The notes beneath the pieces are model-generated. The model was given only the letters and a program-made list of their open reading frames with translations, was not told where the DNA came from and did no database searches. Shown here in pieces: positions 43,905 to 53,595 of a stretch of DNA of 64,000 bases; positions within the stretch are counted from its first letter, which is position 1; every line of letters begins with the position of its first letter. This DNA comes from Haematomicrobium sanguinis DSM 21259 (GTDB taxonomy: Bacteria > Actinomycetota > Actinomycetes > Actinomycetales > Micrococcaceae), in assembly GCF_000688395.1 (NCBI RefSeq), contig NZ_JIAG01000001.1:62001-126000 (forward strand). Reading direction: 5' to 3'. The position numbers and the translations under genes are program-made.

Positions 43905-44746
43905 GCACCCTCGAAGCACCCACCGCAGTCCCACAGAATTGGCGGCCGAGTACCGTTGCCATGAGCTGGCAGCGCACCAAGGTGGAACTGGGCACGCTCT
44001 TTCAAGACCCGATTGCGCTCGTTCTGGTCCTGCTCTTCCCGACCTTGATGATGCTGCTCTTTGGCACCGTCTTTTCCGGGATGGGGGAAATGGCCGGTCC
44101 GGGCGGAGAGTCCGTATCAATCCCGCAACTGTATGTGCCCAGCCTGCTCGCCTCCGGCGCATTTCTCAGCAGCTTCCAGAACTTGACCTCCTACGTCTCG
44201 GTGGATCGATTCAACGGGGCGATCAAGCGTCTCTCCAGCACCCCGCTGACCCCACTCGCCTACTTTCTGGGAAAAATCGGGCTGACCTTGGTGCTGGTTG
44301 TGGTTCAAAGCGTGTTGCTCATTGCGGTGGCGGCGCTGTTGTTCCAGGTTCCCCTGCCTGCCGATCCGATGCGCTGGCTGGTTCTCGCCGGAATCATGCT
44401 GTTCGCTACCGCCGTGGGGGCGACGCTGGGCATCGCCCTGGCCTCGGTCGCAAAAACCGAGCAGGCCGGCTCCACGCTTGCCGTGGTACCCAATCTGCTT
44501 CTCTCCTTTATTTCCGGTGTGTACCTTCTGCCCAATCTTTTGCCGGAGTGGCTGCTCAACATTGCGGCGATCTTCCCGCTGCGCTGGACCGTGATCGGCC
44601 TGCAGTACGCGTTCCTTCCGGACTGGGCGTTCGAGCTTCCGGATTTGAAAACCGCGAATCCCTGGATCGGTATGGGTGTCCTTGCCATTTGGCTGGTGCT
44701 AGGGCTGGTGCTCTCGGTCCGCACCTTCAAATGGCGGCAGAAGTAA
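43901..44746 (+). CDS. ABC-2 type permease
   Basis: A 281-residue permease with six hydrophobic segments. The region FNGAIKRLSSTPLTPLAYFLGKI (about residues 104-126) is the conserved ABC-2 coupling stretch, and the ISGVYLLPNLLPEWL part (near 204) is also typical. It pairs with the ATPase encoded just upstream (ATGA overlap). Confidence 0.92.
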   Translation: MSTLEAPTAVPQNWRPSTVAMSWQRTKVELGTLFQDPIALVLVLLFPTLMMLLFGTVFSGMGEMAGPGGESVSIPQLYVPSLLASGAFLSSFQNLTSYVSVDRFNGAIKRLSSTPLTPLAYFLGKIGLTLVLVVVQSVLLIAVAALLFQVPLPADPMRWLVLAGIMLFATAVGATLGIALASVAKTEQAGSTLAVVPNLLLSFISGVYLLPNLLPEWLLNIAAIFPLRWTVIGLQYAFLPDWAFELPDLKTANPWIGMGVLAIWLVLGLVLSVRTFKWRQK

Positions 44747-44760
44747 GTAAAGTTCAGTTC

Positions 44761-45993
44761 ATGAAGGAACCCCGTGGGACAGACTCCGGCGCCGGTGCGG
44801 CGGCGGAGTCCGTCCCCGGTGACAACCCGGAGATCACCCACGCCGACTCGGTCATTATTCGCTCGAGCAAGTGGTGGAATGCCGCGTTCTATGTCCTTGC
44901 TGCAGCGCTTGTCGCCGCCTTCGCGACGCTCATCGAATGGCCGCAGAGCCTGGGTGCGCTAATACCGCTATTGGTGACCGTGGCCGCGTACTCGGCCCTC
45001 ATCTTGCCGCGCTGGCCAACCCCGGTTCACGGGCAGGTTTACATTGCCATCATGCTCGCGTGCCTGTGGACGGCCACGGCGTTAGCACCCTATTCGGCGT
45101 TCTGGTATTTTTTCGTGTTTGCCCACGTCTGGATGTTCGCCAAGAATGCCAAGTGGGCCTTTGCGAACGTTGCCGTGATGGCGGCGGGCCTCATTGTTGC
45201 CCTCTACATCCGCCTCCCTCAGGTCTCCCTGGATCAACTCACCATCCAAATCATCCTGCCAAGCCTGGTCTGCATGGGTGCTGGATATTGGATTCATCTC
45301 ATCATTGCCCAGAGCGAGGAACGCGCAGAACTGCTCGCCGCCCTGCGCCGAACCCAGGAGGCGCTAGCGAGCGCGAATCGAGACGCCGGTGCCACCGCCG
45401 AGCGCGAGCGGCTTGCCCGGGACATTCATGACACGCTGGCTCAAGGGTTTACCTCGGTTGTGGTGCTCGCGGACGCGGCACTGGCCCAGGCGGCAAAGGG
45501 TCAGGACGTGAGCGCGACGTTGTCCTCGCTGCGCCAGATTGGGCAGGACAACCTCAATGAGGCGCGCGCACTGGTCTCGGGCGGAAGCAGCCATTGGGAT
45601 GACGAGAATTTCACCGCCGCGCTCCAGCGCACGTGCGACGCCCAGGACTGGTTGCACGTCGAGGCCACCATCGGCGCCTACTCCGGCGGCTTGGATCAAA
45701 ATCAGAAGGTCATGCTTCTGCGCGCCCTCCAGGAGTCGCTCACTAATGCCCGCAAGCATTCCGGCGCCGGACGGGTGCGGGTGACCTTAAGCGAGGAGGG
45801 ACCTCAGGTGATCTTAGTGATTGACGACGACGGCACGGGCTTTAATAGCCGCAGCGCACCGGGATACACCGAGGGTTTGGCAAAGTTTGGGCTGTTCTCC
45901 ATGCGCCAGCGTGCCGAGGAAGTGGGGGCGCGGCTCACGATCGATTCGCGCATAGGAAAGGGCACCCGGGTGCGGGTGGAGGTCGAGCGGTGA
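44761..45993 (+). CDS. Sensor histidine kinase, NarL/LiaS-type
   Basis: A 410-residue membrane kinase. About six helices lie in residues 40-185. The HisKA_3 motif RERLARDIHDTLAQGF has the phosphorylated His223, and the HATPase_c domain (about 305-410) has QESLTNARKHSGAG and DDDGTGF. ATG 44761 is chosen because the open frame extends back through the permease gene in another frame; it lies 14 bp after that stop. Its TGA overlaps the GTG start of the response regulator. Confidence 0.93.
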   Translation: MKEPRGTDSGAGAAAESVPGDNPEITHADSVIIRSSKWWNAAFYVLAAALVAAFATLIEWPQSLGALIPLLVTVAAYSALILPRWPTPVHGQVYIAIMLACLWTATALAPYSAFWYFFVFAHVWMFAKNAKWAFANVAVMAAGLIVALYIRLPQVSLDQLTIQIILPSLVCMGAGYWIHLIIAQSEERAELLAALRRTQEALASANRDAGATAERERLARDIHDTLAQGFTSVVVLADAALAQAAKGQDVSATLSSLRQIGQDNLNEARALVSGGSSHWDDENFTAALQRTCDAQDWLHVEATIGAYSGGLDQNQKVMLLRALQESLTNARKHSGAGRVRVTLSEEGPQVILVIDDDGTGFNSRSAPGYTEGLAKFGLFSMRQRAEEVGARLTIDSRIGKGTRVRVEVER

Positions 45994-46622
45994 ACGCGGT
46001 AAGGGTGATCATCGCGGACGACCATCCCATTGTCCGTTCCGGTCTGGCGGCGCTGCTCGGGGTAGAGGACTCCATCGAGGTGGTTGGCGTTGCCTCCAAT
46101 GGACAAGAATGCCTCGACCTGGTTCAGAGCCTGGGGGCAGATGTCGTGCTCATGGACTTGCGTATGCCGGTTATGGACGGCGTCGCGGCGACGGCAACGC
46201 TGGCAACGCGCCACCGGCAAGCCAAGGTGGTCATCTTGACGACCTATAACGATGACGCCGACATTGTGCGTGCCGTTGAGGCAGGAGCGGTGGGCTACCT
46301 CTTGAAGGACAGCGGGGCAACGGAAATTGTGCGCGCGGTCCAGGCGGCGCATCGCGGGGAGACGGTACTTTCCCCGCGCGCCACCAGCGCTTTGCTGAAC
46401 CGTGTGCGTGAACCTATTGCGCCCGCACTGAGCCCGCGCGAGGTAGAAGTGATCTCCGCGGTGAGCGAGGGGCTTTCCAACGCCGAGATTGGCAAGAAAC
46501 TCTTCATTACCGAGGCAACGGTCAAGACCCACCTGATCCGCATCTTCGGCAAGCTCGGCACCCAGGACCGCACCCGGGCAGTGGTGGAGGCTATGCGGGC
46601 AGGCTACCTTCCGGCGCCCTAG
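45990..46622 (+). CDS. LuxR/NarL-family response regulator
   Basis: A 210-residue regulator with an N-terminal receiver (IIADDHPIVRSGL, phosphoacceptor Asp56 in LMDLRMP, KVVILTTYNDD, Lys in LLKDSG) and a C-terminal HTH (LSPREVEVISAVSEGLSNAEIGKKLFITEATVKTHL). GTG start at 45990 overlaps the kinase stop (GTGA). It likely controls the adjacent ABC exporter operon. Confidence 0.94.
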   Translation: MNAVRVIIADDHPIVRSGLAALLGVEDSIEVVGVASNGQECLDLVQSLGADVVLMDLRMPVMDGVAATATLATRHRQAKVVILTTYNDDADIVRAVEAGAVGYLLKDSGATEIVRAVQAAHRGETVLSPRATSALLNRVREPIAPALSPREVEVISAVSEGLSNAEIGKKLFITEATVKTHLIRIFGKLGTQDRTRAVVEAMRAGYLPAP

Positions 46623-46636
46623 AGCGCCGCCGCCGC

Positions 46637-46697
46637 CGCGAGTTGCCACGTGCACAGCGATTGAGCGTCGAATAAGCGTGACAAACGGCAACTCGCG
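46637..46697. repeat. Inverted repeat between response regulator and pfkA
   Basis: Arms CGCGAGTTGCC (46637-46647) and GGCAACTCGCG (46687-46697) with a 39-nt loop, 14 bp after the regulator stop. It could end the two-component operon transcript. Confidence 0.7.
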
Positions 46698-46716
46698 GGC
46701 AGGGAAGTGCCGATTG

Positions 46717-46744
46717 TTGCCTGAATCACAAGTTCTCATAGAAT
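46717..46744 (+). promoter_or_regulatory. Predicted pfkA promoter
   Basis: TTGCCT (46717-46722), 16-bp spacer, TAGAAT (46739-46744), giving a leader of about 80 nt before the pfkA ATG. This is one of the better sigma-70-type matches in the window. Confidence 0.55.
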
Positions 46745-46831
46745 CGAATGTGGGCTCGATGAGGCGTCCGGAAGATACACGAGGGCTGCACAACACCGAC
46801 GGCCCGTGAGAGCTAAAGGACGTTGCGCCCC

Positions 46832-47857
46832 ATGAAAATTGGCATCTTGACCTCCGGCGGGGACTGCCCCGGACTGAACGCGGTCATTCGCGGAGCGGTG
46901 CTCAAGGGCATCAAAAGCTACGATCACGAATTTGTCGGCTACCGCGACGGCTGGCGCGGCGTGGTCGAGGGCGACGTCATGGAACTGCCCCGCTCCACCG
47001 TCCGTGGCATTTCCAAACAGGGCGGAACCATCCTGGGAACCTCTCGCACCAACCCCTTTGAAGGCGATGGCGGACCGGAAAACATTCAAGCCCACATGGA
47101 CCGTCTGGGCGTTGACGCCATCATTGCCATTGGCGGCGAGGGGACTCTTGCCGCCGCGCAGCGCCTGACCGAGGCGGGGCTCAAGATTGTCGGTGTGCCC
47201 AAGACCGTCGACAATGATTTGGATGCCACCGACTACACGTTCGGCTTTGATACCGCGGTACAGATTGCCACCGAGGCCATCGATCGGCTTCGCACCACCG
47301 GCGAATCTCATCACCGCACCATGATCGCCGAAGTCATGGGCAGGCACGTCGGCTGGATTGCCTTGCATTCGGGCATGGCCTCCGGCGCTCACGCGATCCT
47401 CATCCCGGAGCAGCCCGAGTCCATGGAAACCGTTGCCGGGTGGATCAGCGAAGCGCGCGACCGCGGCCGCGCGCCGTTGGTTGTGGTTGCCGAGGGGTTT
47501 GCCCCCGAACACTTTGAGGGCCCGCATTCCGAACGCGGCCTGGACGCGTTTGGCCGTCCCCGGCTGGGCGGTATTGCGGACAAACTGGCACCGGAACTCG
47601 AGGCCATGACAGGGATCGAGACTCGGGCAACGGTCCTCGGCCACATCCAGCGCGGCGGGGTTCCCTCGGCGTACGATCGAGTGCTTGCCACCCGTTTGGG
47701 TATGGCCGCAGTGGACTCGGTGGTTGAGGGTAACTGGGGGACCATGGTCTCCTTGCGCGGCACCGACATTGTCAATGCGCCGTTCTCCTACGCCCTGGAA
47801 AACCTCAAAACGGTACCGCAATCGCGCTACGACGAAGCGAAAATTTTGTTTGGCTAG
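46832..47857 (+). CDS. pfkA: 6-phosphofructokinase, group III type
   Basis: A 341-residue phosphofructokinase (fructose 6-phosphate to fructose 1,6-bisphosphate). N-terminal KIGILTSGGDCPGLNAVIRG, GGEGT near residue 98-102, PKTVDNDLDATDYTFGFDTA near 125-144, and MGRHVGW near 165. The Gly in GGEGT (where PPi-dependent enzymes have Asp) with Lys in PKT is the pattern of ATP-dependent group III enzymes of actinobacteria, so I infer ATP as donor. ATG 46832 is preferred over the TTG at 46823. A sigma-70-like promoter lies about 90 bp upstream. Confidence 0.94.
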   Translation: MKIGILTSGGDCPGLNAVIRGAVLKGIKSYDHEFVGYRDGWRGVVEGDVMELPRSTVRGISKQGGTILGTSRTNPFEGDGGPENIQAHMDRLGVDAIIAIGGEGTLAAAQRLTEAGLKIVGVPKTVDNDLDATDYTFGFDTAVQIATEAIDRLRTTGESHHRTMIAEVMGRHVGWIALHSGMASGAHAILIPEQPESMETVAGWISEARDRGRAPLVVVAEGFAPEHFEGPHSERGLDAFGRPRLGGIADKLAPELEAMTGIETRATVLGHIQRGGVPSAYDRVLATRLGMAAVDSVVEGNWGTMVSLRGTDIVNAPFSYALENLKTVPQSRYDEAKILFG

Positions 47858-47874
47858 CGGATACGCGCAGTGGG

Positions 47875-50130
47875 CTACCAGCCCAGGGCCCGCTTCAGCG
47901 GGTTAGCCAGCGACTTGGCAAACGTCGAAGTCAGGTGGTTGTCGCGATAGACCACCACTCCCCCCACCACGGGCGGGCACACCCCGTTTTGGCACATGTA
48001 CTTTGTCAGGTCGATCGTTTTGACCTTCGGCAACTGTTGCGCGACCAAACTCAGCGGGTCTTTTTGCGCGTACAGCGGGTCATACGGGATATCGCACTTG
48101 GGTGAGTCGATACCGTTCTTGAGCAGACAGTCCGGGACGGGCGAGGGCGGGAACGGCGAATCGAGGACAACGGACACCGGGATTCCGGCGTCCACGATCG
48201 GTTGCAGTGCGTCTTTGTAGCCTTGCACGAGGTCTTTCTGACTGGACCACCGCCAGTTGAGCGCGTCTTGGTAACCGCCAGGGGTCATACCCGAGACGAT
48301 GACCAGGTTCGGTTTGAGTTCCAGAATCTTCGCGAGACGTTGTTGGTTGCGTTCCGGGCACACGTTCAGCGGGCCATCCACGTTGATGGGCGGCGACATG
48401 GTAAAGGGGCAACCGTCAAAGATCATCGAAGTGACCTTCCAGCCCGAATCTTTGGCTGCGATATCGAGGCCGTCAAGAATCTGCCCGGCGTGCGAGTCCC
48501 CCACCAAGACAGCGTTTTTTGTCGCGCCGGCGTCCCCGAAGACGCACTTGGTCCCCAGTCCTTGACCAATGTTGAGATTGCATCCGTCGGTGGAGGTGAG
48601 GTTGAAATCGGATTTGGCCGCCGTGGCCGAAGGTTTCAAATCCGCCAGGGTAAGGTCTCGAGGGTTGAGTTTGCCGGTCACATCCAATGCCTCGGCCCCG
48701 AGATTCTTATTCGTGTTTTCCGAACGAGTCTGTTCTAGTTGGGCGCTCACCGCGTTCTGCACGCCGAACCAGGGAATGGCGGAGGCCGTGACGAGGATCG
48801 CGGTGAGTGCGCCAGCCATCACAAAGGCCGAACGGTTATTGGCGCTCTTCTTGAGATGCCAACCTCGGGTGAGGTATCGCCGTCGTGCTTTTCTAAAAGG
48901 CAACTCGACATAAAGGTAAGTGAACCACGCCAGCCCCACGCTCGCAGCGATCAAGAACAGGGCCGAGAACCAGGTGATTTGTTGCTCAGAAATCACCAGG
49001 AAATAGACGATCAGCGGCCAATGCCAGAGATAGAGCGAGTAGGAAATATCGCCCACAAATACAAATGGCCTGAGGCATAGCCACCATGTCGCGTGCTTGG
49101 GGCCGGAGGAGCGCAACGCCTGGGTGAAGAGACCGCAAAAGAGCAGAAGGACCGCGCCGAGCGTGGGGATCGCGGCCAGGTAACCGGGGATGGGCATCGC
49201 CGTGGAGAGGGTGAACGTGGATGCGACCACCAACGCCAAACCGACCCAACCGCCCAGCACGGCGGTGCGGCGTTGCAGGCGCACCCGGGAGATGAGCATG
49301 GCCGCGAGCCCGCCGATCCCCAACTCCCACGCGCGGGTGAAGGTGGAAAGGTAGGCGGCCTCATGGTTAAACGGCGTGAAAGCGAGCGAAAAAAAGAAGG
49401 ACGCGGCGGTCAGCGTTGCGAGCACCAGGAAGCTGATTCTTGCGGTGGATTTGCCGAGCTTCACCGCGAGAAACGCGGCGCCCATGATGAGCCAGGGAAT
49501 CACCGCGTAGAACTGTTCCTCCACGCTCAAGGTCCAAAAGTGCTGGACCACCGAGACTTGCTCGTTTGCGGATTGATAGCCCGTTGTGGTGAAAATCTGG
49601 TTCCAGTTTTGGATTTGCAACGCGGACGCGGCGACATCGCGGGCGAGTTCCTGCCAGCGAGTTTGCGGGAAGATGATGAGCCCTGCAACCAGGGTGGTGA
49701 AGAGCACCAAGGCCGCCGCAGGCATGAGGCGTCTGAACCGTCTGGCGTAGAACGCGCGCCATTTCACGGTGTGCGTGACCGTCGCTTCTTTGACGAGGGA
49801 GCCCACAATGAGGAAACCGGAGATGACGAAAAACACGTCCACGCCCAGGAACCCGCCGGGAAAAATGCTGGGAAAGAGGTGGTAGAGCACCACCATGGAC
49901 ACCGCGATGGCGCGCAGTCCCTGGATGTCCGGGCGGTTCAAAATGAGCCGTCGATAATGTTCGCGGCGGCGGTGAGATTTCTCGACCGCGGCCGCGGCGG
50001 TGGACGTTCCAATGCGTTGGGCCGGGGCCGGTTTCGCATCAGCAGGTTTCGTATCAGCCGGTTTCGCCTTGGCCACTTTGATGCGGGCGGCGAGTTTGCG
50101 AGCTTTATCCCAGGGGATCTGAGGGGTCAT
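47875..50130 (-). CDS. Acyltransferase family 3 fused to SGNH hydrolase domain (OafA-like)
   Basis: A protein of about 751 residues that probably O-acetylates a cell-envelope polysaccharide or peptidoglycan. The N-terminal 60 residues are hydrophilic with KPADTKPADAKPA-type repeats. The acyltransferase-3 domain follows (RPDIQGLRAIAVSMVVLYHL near 65, GGFLGVDVFFVISGFL near 95, HFWTLSVEEQFYAVIPWL near 195, about ten helices). The C-terminal SGNH domain has VLVGDSHAGQILDGL near 540 and a terminal DNHLTS. ATG 50130 is my choice; an in-frame TTG at 50229 would add 33 residues. It converges with pfkA, with 17 bp between the stops. Confidence 0.9.
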   Translation of the reverse strand: MTPQIPWDKARKLAARIKVAKAKPADTKPADAKPAPAQRIGTSTAAAAVEKSHRRREHYRRLILNRPDIQGLRAIAVSMVVLYHLFPSIFPGGFLGVDVFFVISGFLIVGSLVKEATVTHTVKWRAFYARRFRRLMPAAALVLFTTLVAGLIIFPQTRWQELARDVAASALQIQNWNQIFTTTGYQSANEQVSVVQHFWTLSVEEQFYAVIPWLIMGAAFLAVKLGKSTARISFLVLATLTAASFFFSLAFTPFNHEAAYLSTFTRAWELGIGGLAAMLISRVRLQRRTAVLGGWVGLALVVASTFTLSTAMPIPGYLAAIPTLGAVLLLFCGLFTQALRSSGPKHATWWLCLRPFVFVGDISYSLYLWHWPLIVYFLVISEQQITWFSALFLIAASVGLAWFTYLYVELPFRKARRRYLTRGWHLKKSANNRSAFVMAGALTAILVTASAIPWFGVQNAVSAQLEQTRSENTNKNLGAEALDVTGKLNPRDLTLADLKPSATAAKSDFNLTSTDGCNLNIGQGLGTKCVFGDAGATKNAVLVGDSHAGQILDGLDIAAKDSGWKVTSMIFDGCPFTMSPPINVDGPLNVCPERNQQRLAKILELKPNLVIVSGMTPGGYQDALNWRWSSQKDLVQGYKDALQPIVDAGIPVSVVLDSPFPPSPVPDCLLKNGIDSPKCDIPYDPLYAQKDPLSLVAQQLPKVKTIDLTKYMCQNGVCPPVVGGVVVYRDNHLTSTFAKSLANPLKRALGW

Positions 50131-50256
50131 CGGGCGCGCACCACCGACCACACCTGGCGCAAACCCCGCAACACGTACTCCTTTTAACCGACGTTGACTC
50201 CTGGTTCGGCGCGCTTGCGGCTGGCGCAAGTTTTGCCGCCAGGGTCATGGCACACG

Positions 50257-51753
50257 TCAGTCAATCTTAGCCTCTTGAGGCGCGTCGACGGTCCTTAGAG
50301 CCGCAAACTTTTCTTGGAGCATGATGAGAATCGCGCCGAGGAGGATGACGGCTGCAGGGAGCAGGAGCGCCTGGCCCATGGCGGTGGCGAATCCCTCGTG
50401 CAGCACCGGCGGGAGCACACCCATCGGGGTTTCACCCTGTCTGCCCTGCGGTGCCGCCGGAAGCTCTGCGGAGAGCCTGGCTTGCATCAGCGCAGCTATG
50501 GCGGCGCTGCCGATCACCGCACCCACCTGCCGGGTGGTGTTGTACACGCCGGATCCTGCGCCAGCTTGGCGTAGCGGCAGGTTGCGCACCGCCGAGCTCG
50601 AGAGCGGTGCCCACAAGAACCCGTTGGCGATCCCGAGCAACGCGCTGGGAAGCAGCAGCATCCACACCGGCGTATCGGGGTGCAGCATCGAGGAATACCA
50701 GAGCAAGGACAGCGCGAACATGGCCATGCCGAACCCGGCAAGATACTTTGGCGTGACGCGATTCGTGAGGCGACCCACAAACGGCGCCAAGGCACCGGAG
50801 ATGACCGCCATGGGCGTCATCATGAGCGCCGACTGGGTTGGTGTGAGTCCCTGAACTTGCTGAAGGAAGAAGATCAACGGCAACCCCATGGAAATCACGG
50901 CGAATCCGACGGTGGAGATCGAGAGGTTGGCGATGCTGAAGTTCCGGTCCCTAAAGAGTCCGAGCGGCAAGAGCGGTTCGACCTTGGCAAAACGTTCCCA
51001 CAGGAGAAAGACCACCAGGACAGCGAGTCCGGCAATGATCAGTCCCCAGACGGTGATGGGCCCGGTAATGGTTCCCCAGTCATAGGTTTCGCCCTCTTGA
51101 ATCCCAAAGACGATCAAGAACATTGCGGCGGCGCTCAAAATCACGCCCACCCAGTCAAAGCGGTGCGGGTGCGTGGGAAGTTTGGGCACCAAGCGCCACG
51201 CGAGAATGAAACCGATGATTCCCACCGGAATGTTGACGAAGAAGATCCATTCCCAGCCCAGCCCATCGACCAGTAGCCCACCGGCGATGGGCCCGATGAG
51301 CGTCGCGGCACCGGCAACGGAGCCCCAAGCGCCCAGTGCCGCACCGCGCGACTCTGGAGGGAAAATCCTGGTAATGATCGCCATGGTCTGCGGCGACAGC
51401 AAGGCGGCGCCAAAGCCCTGAAGGACACGGGCCAGGATCAGCGAATCGATGTCGGCTGAGAGCCCACACCACAGCGACGCGACGGTGAAGATCACCAGAC
51501 CAATAAGGTACAGGTTTTTGGGTCCGAATCGGTCGCCCAAGCGTCCGGCGATCAGGAGCGGAACCACGTAGGCCAGGAGAAAAGCGCTGGTCGCCCAAAT
51601 CACCATGTTCATATCGGTGTTCAGCGAACGCATGATGGCCGGGTTCGCCACCGACACAATCGTGGTGTCGACCAGGATCATGAAGAATCCAAAAAGCAGT
51701 GCGACGAGTGCGCGCCAGGGGCGAACCTCCGCAGACGGCGAAGCGTGGGTCAT
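50257..51753 (-). CDS. MFS drug/metabolite exporter, DHA2 (14-TM) family
   Basis: A 498-residue permease with 14 helices. LDTTIVSVANPAIMRSL-like helix 1 (here VDTTIVSVANPAIM near residue 29), GRLGDRFGPKN near 70 (motif A), and LGAWGSVAGAATLIGPIAGGLL near 145-166 (motif C of antiporters) mark DHA2. Substrate unknown. ATG 51753 has AGAGGACC upstream. It lies downstream of ygfZ on the same strand, 112 bp away. Confidence 0.9.
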   Translation of the reverse strand: MTHASPSAEVRPWRALVALLFGFFMILVDTTIVSVANPAIMRSLNTDMNMVIWATSAFLLAYVVPLLIAGRLGDRFGPKNLYLIGLVIFTVASLWCGLSADIDSLILARVLQGFGAALLSPQTMAIITRIFPPESRGAALGAWGSVAGAATLIGPIAGGLLVDGLGWEWIFFVNIPVGIIGFILAWRLVPKLPTHPHRFDWVGVILSAAAMFLIVFGIQEGETYDWGTITGPITVWGLIIAGLAVLVVFLLWERFAKVEPLLPLGLFRDRNFSIANLSISTVGFAVISMGLPLIFFLQQVQGLTPTQSALMMTPMAVISGALAPFVGRLTNRVTPKYLAGFGMAMFALSLLWYSSMLHPDTPVWMLLLPSALLGIANGFLWAPLSSSAVRNLPLRQAGAGSGVYNTTRQVGAVIGSAAIAALMQARLSAELPAAPQGRQGETPMGVLPPVLHEGFATAMGQALLLPAAVILLGAILIMLQEKFAALRTVDAPQEAKID

Positions 51754-51865
51754 GAGGGTCCTCTGTTCTTCCCTGTGCATCCGACGTGTCGGTCGTGTGC
51801 GGGCCGCGCCTCCGGGCCGTCACCACAGGTCCAACGGTAGTCCGGGAGCGGCCAAAAGGAGTAAA

Positions 51866-52936
51866 TTAGCGGCGCAAAAACCCGGTGGGGCGCGGCGCGG
51901 TTCGACCGGCGTCCGGGGAGACAATGACTTCTTGAGCGGCGGCGTAGCTGTCATCGCCGCTTGTAACTTGAAGGTCGGCCGCTGGATCGACGGCACGCTT
52001 AATGACCGCGAGCGCGATCGGCCCCATCTCGTGGTGCTGCCCCACACTGGTCACCGTGCCGACCGTGCGTCCGGAAAAGTTCACCGGTGAACCCACAGCC
52101 GGGGTGCCATGAATCGAACCGTCCAGGCTGAGAAACACCAAGCGTCGCGGCGGGTGGCCCAAATTGTGGACCCGCGCGATGGTTTCCTGCCCCTTGTAAC
52201 AGCCCTTTTCCAGATGGACTGCGTTACGCAGCAGATCGAGTTCGTGTGGAATGCTCTTGTCATCGACGTCAAAGGAAAAGCGTGGACGCCAGGCCGCGAT
52301 CCTGAGGGCTTCGCTTGCCATGGTTCCCGCCAGGGTGAGGTTCGCGGTGGCGAGTGCCTCCGGCAAGTCTGCGAGCCGCGCCCGGGAAATGAAGTGCAGA
52401 TAGCGGGCCGCGTCCTCGGGGTGATCGGCACCGGCCGCGTAACTCACACCGCCTGGAGCAACCTCGGGCCATGGGTCGGTGAAGACCACGGATTCCAGCG
52501 GCACGGTGTCGCGGGCGGCCTGCACCACGGCAAACTCCTCGCCAGCATCACGCACTTCAACTTGGTACATGAATTTCATCGAGTTGAGGAATTCCACCAA
52601 CGCCGGCGCCCGCCCGGCGTCCAACGCCACAAGCATGCGGTCCCCGGTATCCACCACACGCAGGAAGTGCTCAATGCGCCCCTGAATGGTCAGGAGCAAA
52701 ACGTTCTGGCTCTCGCCAGGCACCAACACCTGCGAGGACAGGGTGGTCAGCCACTTGTGCCGATCGGGGCCGGAAATTTCCACCACATCCCAGTGCGACT
52801 GGTCTACCACGGCAGTGCCGCGCACCAAAGCGCGCTGTTCCATCAGCGGGTTGCCATAGTGTGCGGCGACACCCGCGTCGGCACCACTGCCGGCGACGGC
52901 CCCGGGCACCTCAAGCAAAGGGGATGTGTACTCCAT
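51866..52936 (-). CDS. ygfZ: YgfZ/GcvT-domain folate-binding protein
   Basis: A 356-residue aminomethyltransferase-fold protein. The signature KGCYKGQE (near residue 242) is the YgfZ motif K-G-C-x-x-G-Q-E. The family uses tetrahydrofolate in repair or assembly of certain iron-sulfur enzymes such as MiaB. The conserved FNSMKFMYQVEV-like section (LNSMKFMYQVEVRD near 116) is also present. It is preceded by the nitrobindin gene, 29 bp upstream, a linkage also common in related actinobacteria. Confidence 0.92.
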   Translation of the reverse strand: MEYTSPLLEVPGAVAGSGADAGVAAHYGNPLMEQRALVRGTAVVDQSHWDVVEISGPDRHKWLTTLSSQVLVPGESQNVLLLTIQGRIEHFLRVVDTGDRMLVALDAGRAPALVEFLNSMKFMYQVEVRDAGEEFAVVQAARDTVPLESVVFTDPWPEVAPGGVSYAAGADHPEDAARYLHFISRARLADLPEALATANLTLAGTMASEALRIAAWRPRFSFDVDDKSIPHELDLLRNAVHLEKGCYKGQETIARVHNLGHPPRRLVFLSLDGSIHGTPAVGSPVNFSGRTVGTVTSVGQHHEMGPIALAVIKRAVDPAADLQVTSGDDSYAAAQEVIVSPDAGRTAPRPTGFLRR

Positions 52937-52965
52937 GTTTAGGCCAACCAGCGTGAGCGCGCGAA

Positions 52966-53595
52966 CTATTCCGCGTTCTCGGCGGCGTCCTCGGTGACCT
53001 CGCCGTCAACTCGATGCAAAATGGCCGAGGCATGCGGCTCGAGCTCCGAACCCTCCTGAGTGACGTCCCAGCGCCAGTAGAGATCGCCATTGACCAAACC
53101 GAAAATGCGGGTGGCACCGGCATACGGCTTGGAATTCGCGCCGCGCATCACCATATCCGTGCTCATCTCGATTTGCGGTCCCTTGATAGTGCCGTAGTAC
53201 AGCTCGGCAATATTGCCCGGGTGCAAGATGGTCACGGCAATGTCGAAGCCGCCGTTGTCATTGCGCAGTTTTTCAACGTCGTCAGCGTTGCGAAGCGCCG
53301 GTACCACGTCCCCGGGAATGAGCCCGGGACCGCCGTCAGCCTCGGTGGTTGCCCGGTCCAGCGCCCAGTAACCCATTTCGGTAGAAAGGGGTCGGAGGAT
53401 GTTTCCTTCATCATCGGTGAGGAAGGATTCCGACTGGTAATTCACAAAGGGCAGGCCGTTTTGACTGAAGCTGACGCGTTGCAGGAAGTGTTCGGAGTCG
53501 GCTTCGCCGGCGCCGAGGCGTCCGCGGCCCTCCCACTTTCCGAGCAACCATGACAACGGCACGAGCTCGGGGGTGAGATCGGTGGGGATATCCAC
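52966..53595 (-). CDS. Nitrobindin-like heme-binding beta-barrel protein (DUF1794/FABP-like)
   Basis: A 209-residue soluble beta-barrel. The signature GKWEGRG near residue 19 (GxWxGxG) and the C-terminal ASAILHRV with a candidate proximal His match nitrobindins such as mycobacterial Rv0813c, which bind ferric haem and react with NO or peroxynitrite. The start is GTG at 53595, directly after the stop of the 38-residue membrane protein gene (TAAGTG). The C-terminal 15 residues are acidic. Confidence 0.88.
   Translation of the reverse strand: MDIPTDLTPELVPLSWLLGKWEGRGRLGAGEADSEHFLQRVSFSQNGLPFVNYQSESFLTDDEGNILRPLSTEMGYWALDRATTEADGGPGLIPGDVVPALRNADDVEKLRNDNGGFDIAVTILHPGNIAELYYGTIKGPQIEMSTDMVMRGANSKPYAGATRIFGLVNGDLYWRWDVTQEGSELEPHASAILHRVDGEVTEDAAENAE

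Noticed and set aside
47875-50130. Linking the acyltransferase-SGNH gene to the polysaccharide locus
   Set aside because: It could modify the same polymer, but it lies 6.5 kb outside the locus beyond unrelated genes, and nothing in the sequence ties the two together.
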